Below are positions 1 through 5,806 of a stretch of DNA of 6,907 nucleotides, piece after piece (position 1 is the stretch's first letter; the number at the start of each line of letters is the position of its first letter). The translations under genes were made by a program, and so were the position numbers. Below the pieces are notes generated by a model that had not been told where the DNA came from, made no database searches, and saw only the letters and a list, made by a program, of their open reading frames with translations. The stretch is taken from assembly GCA_028717605.1 (NCBI GenBank), contig JAQUNM010000031.1:1-6907 (forward strand). Direction: 5' to 3'. The DNA comes from Minisyncoccota bacterium. GTDB taxonomy: Bacteria; Patescibacteriota; Minisyncoccia; Minisyncoccales; GWA2-38-27.

Positions 1-497
1 CATTTAATAAAATAAACTTAATTACTTGTCATTTAGGAGGTGGTTCTAGTGTTACAGCAATTAAAAAAGGAAAAGCAATTGATACTTCTATGGGATTTAC
101 CCCTTTGGAAGGAGTAACAATGATGACTAGGCCGGGCAATATTGATCCTGGGATACTATTAGAGCTTTTTAAATATTATAATTATGATACAATAAATAAA
201 GTCTTGAATTATGAATCAGGGCTAAAAGCTCTTTCAGGACATGAAAAAATGCTTGATATTTTAAAAGATAAAAAAGCAGAAAAAGCTTTACAATTTTATA
301 TATACCAGATTCAAAAATATATTGGAGCTTATCTCACTATTTTAAAAGAATGTCAAGCTATTGTGTATACTGGAACTATTGGCTATGGTTCTTCTAAAAT
401 TAGAAGAATGATTAATAAAAATTTTAAATTAAAGAGTTTAGCTATTGAACCTAATGAAGAGCTAGCTATAGCTGAAAAAATATGCAAAAAATATTAA
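1..497 (+). CDS. ackA: Acetate kinase, C-terminal part (5' end outside window)
   Basis: The reading frame is open from the window edge (first full codon at 3) to TAA at 495-497, giving 164 C-terminal residues of a protein that is usually about 400 long. Acetate kinase interconverts acetyl phosphate + ADP and acetate + ATP, the substrate-level ATP step of acetate fermentation in the cytoplasm. Family landmarks in order are HLGGGSS (codons 10-16), the DTSMGFTPLEG block, TRPGNIDPG with the active-site Arg of the TR.GDIDP motif, TGTIGYGSS in place of the usual GGIGEN nucleotide-binding motif, and PNEELAIA near the C-terminus, whose Glu matches the Mg2+-binding Glu of the family. The Asn usual in HLGNG is Gly here, and the stretch between the IGEN-like motif and NEELAIA is about 26 residues shorter than in Methanosarcina AckA (compared from memory). 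The fold and superfamily are clear. Butyrate kinase, which also has HLGGG, is less likely because the DTSMGFTPLEG block is acetate-kinase-like. The gene overlaps the next one by 16 bases. Confidence 0.93.
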   Translation, partial: FNKINLITCHLGGGSSVTAIKKGKAIDTSMGFTPLEGVTMMTRPGNIDPGILLELFKYYNYDTINKVLNYESGLKALSGHEKMLDILKDKKAEKALQFYIYQIQKYIGAYLTILKECQAIVYTGTIGYGSSKIRRMINKNFKLKSLAIEPNEELAIAEKICKKY

Positions 498-1030
498 TTG
501 CTATTAAAGATAATTTTACCAGAAATTTATACAAAGAAGTTTTAGAAAAACAAGGCTATAATATTTTAATTGCTGAACAAGAAGATAAACTTTTAGTTTG
601 GACTAAATTAGAAAACCCAAATATTATTTTAATAGACATAGGTTTTTTTAGGCAAGAGGATTTTGAAAAACAATTTATCAAACAAATTACAGATAAAAAA
701 ATTCCAGTTATTGCTTTTGCCCAATTTCAAACCCAAGAAAATAAAGAAAGAGCTATGGATTTAGGAGCTAAGGATTTTATTTCTTCCTCTGAAACATCTC
801 CAGCTATTGTTATTAGAAAAGTTAAAATATTAATGGGAGAACAAAGAACTTATCAAGTAGGGATTAATCTAGAAGACTATGATGGTTTAAAGTTAGTTAA
901 AGATATTTTAGGAAGAGAAAGCATAACTTGTCCCAAATGTAATTCTTCAATGGTTTTGTATCTAATAAGAGATTTGTCTCAAGGGGGTAATTATTATAAG
1001 GTTTCTATTAAATGTCCTAATTGCTTATGA
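482..1030 (+). CDS. Degenerate response-regulator receiver domain fused to a C-terminal zinc ribbon
   Basis: This 182-residue protein has no recognisable named orthologue. Residues 1-118 read as a CheY-like receiver: beta1 KILIAIKDN, helix 1 to about residue 24, beta3 IILIDIGFF with a candidate phospho-acceptor D52, beta4 IPVIAFAQF, then helix 4 and the GAKDFIS segment. Several switch residues are lost. The acidic pair after beta1 is reduced to D10, the conserved Thr/Ser after beta4 is Ala80, and the conserved Lys-Pro after beta5 is Ser102-Ser103. It is therefore probably an atypical or pseudo-receiver. Residues 150-181 carry C150-P-K-C153 and C178-P-N-C181, a classic zinc-ribbon spacing that could bind nucleic acid or protein. 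There is no helix-turn-helix. The ATG at 482 is supported because it starts directly at receiver beta1. It lies inside the acetate kinase gene and its stop overlaps the ppsA start, so it is co-expressed with carbon-metabolism enzymes. A regulatory role is inferred, not shown. Confidence 0.8.
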   Translation: MQKILIAIKDNFTRNLYKEVLEKQGYNILIAEQEDKLLVWTKLENPNIILIDIGFFRQEDFEKQFIKQITDKKIPVIAFAQFQTQENKERAMDLGAKDFISSSETSPAIVIRKVKILMGEQRTYQVGINLEDYDGLKLVKDILGRESITCPKCNSSMVLYLIRDLSQGGNYYKVSIKCPNCL

Positions 1031-3363
1031 AAAACATATTATGGTTAAATGAAGTAGATTACAAAGATATTTTATTAGTTGGAGGGAAAAATGCTTCTTT
1101 GGGTGAGATGAAAAAAAACCTAAAACAAGTAAAAATTCCTAATGGTTTTTGTTTAACTACTAAAGCTTATTGGTTCTTTCTTAAAAAAAATAATATTGAT
1201 AAAGAGTTAAAAACCCTTATTAAAAAATATGATTTGAAAAAAGTTTCAGAACTCTGTGAATTTGGGAAAAAAGCCAGAGCTTTATTTACCAAAGCTAATT
1301 TGCCATTAGAATTAGTTCAAGACATTAAAAAAGCCTATAGAAAACTAGGGGGCGAAACAGCTGTTAGGTCTTCTGCTGTTTGCGAAGACATGCCAAATGC
1401 TTCTTTTGCTGGTCAGTTCGAAACAATGCTTAATGTTAAAGGAGAAAAAGAATTACTAAAAGCTATTAAAAAATGCTTAGCTTCTACTTTTAATGATCGA
1501 GTAATTGCTTATAGAGAAGAAAAAAAGATTTCTCATTTAAAATTTGCTCTTTCGGTGGGTGTTTTGAAAATGATAAGATCTGATTTAGCTTGCTCAGGGA
1601 TAATGTTTACTTTAGATACAGAAACTGGTTTTAAAAATACAGTAGTTATTAATTCTATCTGGGGGTTAGGAGAAATGATAGTTCAAGGGAAAATTACCCC
1701 AGATGAATTTTACGTTTTTAAGCCAACCAATGCAATTATTGTTAAAAATTTGGGGAGAAAAACAAGTAAATATGTATATAACAAAAAAGGAGGATTAAAA
1801 GAAGTTGTCGAGAAAAAACAATTACAGTTTTCTTTAACAGATAAAGAGGCGTTAATTTTAGCTAAATGGGGTCAGATTATAGAAGATCACTATTCAAAAA
1901 GAGCAGGAAAATGGATGCCTCAAGACATTGAGTGGGCTAAAGATGGGAAAACAAAAGAATTATTTATTGTTCAATCAAGACCAGAAACAATTCATTCGGT
2001 CAAAAAAGAAGGAGTGTCTCATTTAGAATATAATTTGGAAACAAAAAAGAAACCTATTTTAAAAGGAATAGCTATTGGAGAAAAAGTAGGACAAGGAAAA
2101 GCCAGCGTTATAAATAATGTTTCTGGAATGGCAAAATTTAAACAAGGAGATGTTTTAGTTACTAAAATGACTGATCCTGATTGGGTACCAATAATGAGAA
2201 TGGCCTCAGCTATTATTACTGATGAGGGGGGCAGAACATGTCATTCTGCCATTGTTTCGAGAGAACTAGGAATACCAGCTGTAGTGGGTACTCAAAAAGG
2301 AACAAAAACTTTAAAATCAGGCCAACTAATAACAATAGATTGCACTCATAGTTTAGAAGGAAGAGTATATAATGGGAAAGTTCCTTATACGGTTAAAAGA
2401 CAAAATTTTAGTAAATTTCCAAAATTAAAGACCAAAATGACGGTTAATATCGGAGCCCCTGAGATTGCTTTTAAAACTTCTTTTTTACCAAATCATGGAG
2501 TGGGTCTAGCCAGAGAAGAATTTATTATTGCTGAGAAAATAAGAGTACATCCTTTAGCTTTATATCATTTTGACAAATTAAAAGACAAAAAACTTAAAAA
2601 AGAAATACAAGAAATCACAATAGAACATAAAGATAAAAAACAATTCTTTATTAAAGAATTAGCTGAGGGAATAGGTCAGATTGCTGCTGCTTTTTATCCA
2701 AAATCTGTTATTGTTAGGTTGTCTGACTTTAAATCAAACGAATATGCTAATTTAGTTGGTGGTTATTTATTTGAAAATGAAGAAGAAAATCCAATGATTG
2801 GATTTAGAGGAGCCTGTAGATATTTGGATAAACAATATAGGCCAGCTTTTGAAATGGAAATAAAAGCGATTAAAAGAGCAAGAGAAATATTTGGCTTAAA
2901 AAATATTAATATTATGGTTCCTTTTTGTCGAACAGTTGAGGAGGGGAGAAAGGTTATTAAATTAATTGAAAAAAATGGATTATCTAAAAAAGACTTGAAA
3001 ATATATGTTATGGCTGAAATTCCTTCTAATGTTACTTTAGCTGATAAGTTCCTAGATATATTTGATGGTATGAGTATTGGTTCTAATGATTTAACTCAGC
3101 TAGCTTTAGGATTAGATAGAGATAATGCCAAGATAGCTTATATCGGTAATGAAAAAGATGAAACAGTAAAAGAAATGATAGAAAAAATAATTAAAACTTG
3201 TAAAAAAAGAAAAAAATATTGTGGAATATGTGGGGAAGCACCTTCTACCTATGAAGAATTTGTTAAGTTTTTAATTAAAAACAAAATAGAAAGTATGTCT
3301 TTAAACCCAAATAATATTTTAAAAACTTGGCAGAAAGTAGCTAAATTAGAAAAAAATGTTTGA
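1027..3363 (+). CDS. ppsA: Phosphoenolpyruvate synthase (pyruvate, water dikinase)
   Basis: The enzyme converts pyruvate + ATP + H2O to PEP + AMP + Pi, and in some anaerobes is thought to run in reverse. The 778 residues match the usual length of about 790 and include all three domains. The ATP-grasp part covers residues 1-325 (VGGKNASLGEM, VRSSAVCED at 113-121 with R114, IVQSRPET near 315). The swivelling phospho-histidine domain covers about 345-430, with GGRTCHSAIVSRE and catalytic H406. The PEP/pyruvate TIM barrel covers about 460-770 (GLAREEF with R496, VRLSDFKSNEY with R564, GFRGACRY with R594, IGSNDLTQL, and CGICGEAPS with catalytic C735). The GICGEAPS ending separates it from pyruvate phosphate dikinase, which has a CGEHGG-type motif. 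ATG 1027 is preferred over an in-frame TTG at 1021, because it gives the family-typical N-terminus and a 4-base ATGA overlap with the preceding stop. There is no Shine-Dalgarno sequence. The gene overlaps the sugar kinase gene by 8 bases. Confidence 0.97.
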   Translation: MKNILWLNEVDYKDILLVGGKNASLGEMKKNLKQVKIPNGFCLTTKAYWFFLKKNNIDKELKTLIKKYDLKKVSELCEFGKKARALFTKANLPLELVQDIKKAYRKLGGETAVRSSAVCEDMPNASFAGQFETMLNVKGEKELLKAIKKCLASTFNDRVIAYREEKKISHLKFALSVGVLKMIRSDLACSGIMFTLDTETGFKNTVVINSIWGLGEMIVQGKITPDEFYVFKPTNAIIVKNLGRKTSKYVYNKKGGLKEVVEKKQLQFSLTDKEALILAKWGQIIEDHYSKRAGKWMPQDIEWAKDGKTKELFIVQSRPETIHSVKKEGVSHLEYNLETKKKPILKGIAIGEKVGQGKASVINNVSGMAKFKQGDVLVTKMTDPDWVPIMRMASAIITDEGGRTCHSAIVSRELGIPAVVGTQKGTKTLKSGQLITIDCTHSLEGRVYNGKVPYTVKRQNFSKFPKLKTKMTVNIGAPEIAFKTSFLPNHGVGLAREEFIIAEKIRVHPLALYHFDKLKDKKLKKEIQEITIEHKDKKQFFIKELAEGIGQIAAAFYPKSVIVRLSDFKSNEYANLVGGYLFENEEENPMIGFRGACRYLDKQYRPAFEMEIKAIKRAREIFGLKNINIMVPFCRTVEEGRKVIKLIEKNGLSKKDLKIYVMAEIPSNVTLADKFLDIFDGMSIGSNDLTQLALGLDRDNAKIAYIGNEKDETVKEMIEKIIKTCKKRKKYCGICGEAPSTYEEFVKFLIKNKIESMSLNPNNILKTWQKVAKLEKNV

Positions 3364-4207
3364 TATTATTACTTTTGGTTCAGCGACTAAAGATGTTTTT
3401 TTAGAAATAGAGAACCCTCTTATTAAGAAAGAAAGTTTTTTTTTAGAATTAGGAAAAAAAATAAAAATAAAAAAAATAAATTTTTCTTCAGGAGGTGGGG
3501 GAACTAACACTGCTTTTACTTTTTCTAATCAAGGATTTAAAACAGCGTATTGTGGTATGATAGGACAAGATGATTCAGGAGACGAAATTTTAAAAGAATT
3601 AGAAAAGCAGAAAATTAATACTAGCTTAATTCAAAGAACCAAATTAAAACCAACTAATTATTCAATTATTATTAATCATCCTCATAAAGATAGAACAATT
3701 TTAACCTATAGAGGAGCTTCTAGTTTATTAAAAAGCATTTGTTTTAAAAAAGCTTTTTGGTTTTATATTGCTCCTTTTGAAAATAATAAATTATTTGAAA
3801 AAATACTAAATTTTGCTAACAAAAATAATATTAAAGTAGCTGTTAATCCAGGCTATGAACAATTTAAAGGAAACTGGATACAATGGATAAAAAAAGTAGA
3901 TATTATTTTCGTTAATGAATTAGAATATAACATTTTAAAAAATAAGTTAAAACAATTTAAGGGTATTTTAAATATTACTCAAGGCCCACAAGGAGTTTCT
4001 GTTTTTTATAATAATAAAAAATATTTTAAAAAAACACCTAATTCAAAAGTTTTAGATAGAACTGGAGCAGGGGATTCTTATGCTTCTGGATTTATGTCAG
4101 AATATATAAGAACCAATGATATTGAAAAATCAATGGCATATGGGGTTAAAAATGCTATTTCTTGTTTAAGAAAAATAGGAGCTAAACAAGGTTTATTAAA
4201 AAAATGA
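3356..4207 (+). CDS. PfkB/ribokinase-family sugar kinase, possible phosphofructokinase
   Basis: This is a cytoplasmic ATP-dependent kinase of the PfkB family, 283 residues, slightly short for a family usually 290-330 long. Visible motifs are the N-terminal beta strand and substrate Asp (ITFGSATKDVF, D13), the first signature around SGGGGTNTA (45-53), FKTAYCGMIGQDDSGDEI, VNELEYN, the ITQGPQGV turn, and the second signature DRTGAGDSYASGF with catalytic base D240 and its anion hole GAGD. Family members phosphorylate ribose, fructose, fructose 6-phosphate, fructose 1-phosphate, tagatose 6-phosphate or nucleosides, and sequence alone does not fix the substrate. The gene overlaps a class II aldolase gene by 4 bases and follows PEP synthase. 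A fructose-6-phosphate or tagatose-6-phosphate (LacC/PfkB-like) role feeding that aldolase is therefore the best inference. The start lies 8 bases inside ppsA without a ribosome binding site. The 5' part contains unusually long T and A runs, but the frame is intact. Confidence 0.88.
   Translation: MFDIITFGSATKDVFLEIENPLIKKESFFLELGKKIKIKKINFSSGGGGTNTAFTFSNQGFKTAYCGMIGQDDSGDEILKELEKQKINTSLIQRTKLKPTNYSIIINHPHKDRTILTYRGASSLLKSICFKKAFWFYIAPFENNKLFEKILNFANKNNIKVAVNPGYEQFKGNWIQWIKKVDIIFVNELEYNILKNKLKQFKGILNITQGPQGVSVFYNNKKYFKKTPNSKVLDRTGAGDSYASGFMSEYIRTNDIEKSMAYGVKNAISCLRKIGAKQGLLKK
3436..3476. repeat. Cluster of long T and A homopolymer runs in the kinase gene
   Basis: Within about 41 bases there is a run of nine T (3436-3444) and two runs of eight A (3454-3461 and 3469-3476). 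They encode a Phe/Leu and Lys/Ile-rich segment just before the sugar-binding signature. The frame is intact across them. Confidence 0.7.
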
Positions 4208-4923
4208 AAAAATTTCTTTGGCAATTTAATTTTTCTACTTTAGAACAATTAAGAGCAATTGTTCAAGCTAGTAAAGGAAAGAAAATTATATTAGGAACCT
4301 CAGAATCAGAAAGTAAATTTTTTGGTCTAGAAGAAGCTGTTTATTTAACAAGAAAATCAAACTTATTATTAAACTTAGATCATGGCAAAGATATTAAATA
4401 TATAAAGCAGGCCATTAAAATAGGTTATGACATGATTCATTTTGATGGTTCTGATTTAAAGTTTAAAGATAATATTAAGATTACTAAAGAACTAGTTAAG
4501 CTTGCTCATAAAAAAGGAGTATTCTTAGAAGCAGAATTTGATCCTATATCTGATAAACTAACTGATCCTAAAAAAGCTTTATTTTTTTTAAAACAAACCA
4601 AGGCTGATTCTTTAGCCATTGCTGTTGGCAACAGACACGGAAAAGAAAAAGTTAATATTAATTTTGAAAGAATAAGAGAAATAAAAAGATTAACTGGTTC
4701 TTCTTTGGTTCTTCATGGGGGTTCAGGAGTATCATTAACAGAACTTAAAAAAGCGATTCAATCAGGTATTAATAAAATAAATATTAATACCGAATTAAGA
4801 ATAATTTGGAAGCAAGCCTTAAAACAAAGTTTAAAACAAAAAGATCTTAAACCCTATAATTTACTAAAACCTGTTCAGGAAAAAATAAAAGAAAAAGTAG
4901 AAAAATATTTGCTAATTTTCTAA
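4204..4923 (+). CDS. fba: Short class II fructose/tagatose-bisphosphate-type aldolase
   Basis: This is a zinc-dependent aldolase expected to split fructose 1,6-bisphosphate (or tagatose 1,6-bisphosphate) into glyceraldehyde 3-phosphate and dihydroxyacetone phosphate, or to run in reverse for gluconeogenesis. Key residues of class II enzymes are present: LDHG with catalytic D59 and zinc ligand H60, FDGSDLKFKDNI (81-91), EAEFDPI with E111, VGNRHGK with zinc ligand H145, LHGGSG with zinc ligand H171, and KININTELR (191-199), which contributes substrate contacts. At 239 residues it is clearly shorter than the usual 280-310. The N-terminus begins directly at the WQFNFSTLEQ strand and lacks the preceding helix, and several loops are trimmed. 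The start overlaps the kinase stop by 4 bases (ATGA), so the pair is probably translated together. The EAE and NIN-T-E motifs cannot decide between FbaA-like and GatY/KbaY-like substrates. Confidence 0.92.
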   Translation: MKKFLWQFNFSTLEQLRAIVQASKGKKIILGTSESESKFFGLEEAVYLTRKSNLLLNLDHGKDIKYIKQAIKIGYDMIHFDGSDLKFKDNIKITKELVKLAHKKGVFLEAEFDPISDKLTDPKKALFFLKQTKADSLAIAVGNRHGKEKVNINFERIREIKRLTGSSLVLHGGSGVSLTELKKAIQSGINKININTELRIIWKQALKQSLKQKDLKPYNLLKPVQEKIKEKVEKYLLIF

Positions 4924-4936
4924 AAATTGGTATAAT
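4909..4936 (+). promoter_or_regulatory. Extended -10 promoter for the ferredoxin gene, predicted leaderless transcript
   Basis: TATAAT at 4931-4936 is a perfect -10 box preceded by TGG (4928-4930), which makes it an extended -10. A partial -35 (TTGCTA, 4909-4914, four of six consensus bases) sits 16 bases upstream. The first base of the ferredoxin ATG is 9 bases after the end of the -10 box, so a start site 6-9 bases downstream would give an mRNA with almost no 5' leader. The promoter lies in the only intergenic gap of the window. Confidence 0.7.
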
Positions 4937-4957
4937 CTCTATATATGAAAATTATAC
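4930..4957. repeat. 7-bp inverted repeat spanning the promoter and start codon
   Basis: GTATAAT (4930-4936) is exactly repeated in inverted form as ATTATAC (4951-4957). The 14-base spacer gives a centre-to-centre distance of 21 bases, about two helical turns. One arm is the -10 box itself and the other lies just inside the ferredoxin coding sequence. It could be an operator dyad, but in AT-rich DNA a 7-base match can occur by chance. Confidence 0.4.
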
Positions 4958-5175
4958 ACGAAAGAAAAAAATGTATTGGTTGTGGTTCTTGTGCTGCTGT
5001 TTGTCCTAAATATTGGGAAATGGCAGAAGATGGAAAAGCCACTTTAATTGGTTCTGTCATAAATTCAAAAGAGGTTTATGAACTAGAGATTAAAAAGTTA
5101 GATTGTAATCAGGAAGCAGCAGATAGTTGTCCTATTAATATTATAAAAGTTAAAAATGTTAAAGATAAAAGTTAA
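4945..5175 (+). CDS. Single [4Fe-4S] cluster ferredoxin
   Basis: This is a small 76-residue cytoplasmic electron carrier. The cluster motif C10-x2-C13-x2-C16 is followed by C20-P, and a distant C62-P supplies the fourth ligand, as in monocluster ferredoxins of the Thermotoga and Desulfovibrio type. By that family pattern C20 and C54 are the likely disulfide pair that replaces the lost second cluster. The fourth cysteine is present, so a [4Fe-4S] cluster is expected. A [3Fe-4S] form cannot be excluded. A likely partner is a pyruvate:ferredoxin oxidoreductase or hydrogenase encoded outside the window, which would tie in with the acetate kinase upstream; this is inference. It is the first gene behind the extended -10 promoter and has no ribosome binding site. 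Its last 20 bases overlap the bL25 gene in another frame. Confidence 0.93.
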   Translation: MKIIHERKKCIGCGSCAAVCPKYWEMAEDGKATLIGSVINSKEVYELEIKKLDCNQEAADSCPINIIKVKNVKDKS

Positions 5176-5806
5176 TAAAAGAAAAGACATAAAATCAGGC
5201 GTTCCTTGTGTTTTATATGGTCCTAAGATAAAAAACACTTTACTTGAAGTTAATTTAAAGGAATTTGAAAAAATTTACCAACAAGTAGGGGAAAGTTCTT
5301 TAATTAGCCTTGAAATGGAAGATAATAAGAAAAGTTTAGCTTTAATTTATGGTGTTCAAAAAAATCCCTTAACTGGTCAAGTAATTCATGTTGATTTTTA
5401 TCAACCTGTTTTAACTGAGAAAGTAGAGGCAACCGTTCCTTTAGTCTTCGAAGGTATTTCTTTAGCTGTAAAAGATCTAGGGGGGACCTTAATTAAAGAT
5501 ATTCAAGAGGTAGAAGTTAAGGCTTTACCAGAAAAATTACCTCATGACATAAAAGTTAATATAGAAAAGCTTAAGACGTTTGAAGATGAAATTTTAATAA
5601 AAGATTTAATTTTACCAGAAGGAGTAATTGTTTTAAAAGAGCCAGAAGAGATTGTTGCGAATGTTCTTCCTCCACAAGACATAGAAGCAGAACTAGAAAA
5701 ACCAGTAGAAGAAGACGTTGAAAAAGTAGAAAAAGTAGAGGAAAAAGAAAAACAAGAACAAGAAGAAGCAGAACAACCGCAAGAAGAACCCCAAAAAGAA
5801 GAATGA
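5156..5806 (+). CDS. rplY: Large-subunit ribosomal protein bL25 (TL5/CTC form) with acidic tail
   Basis: This 216-residue protein of the bL25 family binds 5S rRNA in the large ribosomal subunit. The N-terminal 5S-binding domain is recognisable from GVPCVLYGP, the LKEFEKIYQQVGESSLI strand-helix and the NPLTGQVIHVDFYQP signature (about residues 1-90). The C-terminal TL5/CTC domain follows with VEATVPLVFEG, LGGTLIKDIQEVEVKALP, LPHDIKVNIEKL, ILIKDLILPEGV and EEIVANVLPP (about 91-172). Residues 177-216 form a low-complexity tail with 18 Glu and 6 Lys among 40 residues. The extreme N-terminus is a few residues shorter than in many homologues, so the usual Arg/Lys-rich stretch before the VLYG motif is reduced. 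The start overlaps the ferredoxin gene by 20 bases and the stop overlaps the next gene by 4 (ATGA). Confidence 0.95.
   Translation: MLKIKVNKRKDIKSGVPCVLYGPKIKNTLLEVNLKEFEKIYQQVGESSLISLEMEDNKKSLALIYGVQKNPLTGQVIHVDFYQPVLTEKVEATVPLVFEGISLAVKDLGGTLIKDIQEVEVKALPEKLPHDIKVNIEKLKTFEDEILIKDLILPEGVIVLKEPEEIVANVLPPQDIEAELEKPVEEDVEKVEKVEEKEKQEQEEAEQPQEEPQKEE
5684..5803 (+). repeat. Low-complexity Glu/Lys/Gln-coding tract with a 9-bp tandem repeat
   Basis: This purine-rich tract encodes the last 40 residues of bL25. It contains two adjacent copies of AAAAAGTAG (5721-5729 and 5730-5738), which produce the repeated VEK residues. Expansion by slippage is a plausible origin. Confidence 0.6.

Noticed and set aside
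464..473. Perfect 10-bp palindrome AGCTATAGCT just before the receiver gene
   Set aside because: It lies in codons for the conserved NEELAIA motif of acetate kinase, so coding constraint explains it.
177..562. Other TATAAT hexamers, for example at 177-182 and 557-562
   Set aside because: They sit in codons for Tyr/Asn/Ile in real genes, with no start at a suitable distance. Such hexamers are expected by chance at this base composition.
1021..1026. TTG at 1021 as the ppsA start, adding two residues
   Set aside because: The ATG at 1027 gives the family-typical N-terminus and the ATGA overlap seen elsewhere in the operon, and TTG offers no better ribosome site.
4571..4589. A-run, GC, T-run sequence resembling a terminator
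   Set aside because: It is inside the aldolase reading frame, has only an AAAGCTTT core, and encodes a conserved helix region.
4914..4928. Hairpin AATTTT/AAAATT across the aldolase stop as a terminator
   Set aside because: The stem is six A-T pairs with a three-base loop and no G-C pair or following T run, too weak for an intrinsic terminator.
482..5806. Recoded UGA (Gly) as in Gracilibacteria/SR1
   Set aside because: TGA terminates four genes exactly where the families end (1028, 3361, 4205 and 5804), and the following frames do not continue homologous protein.
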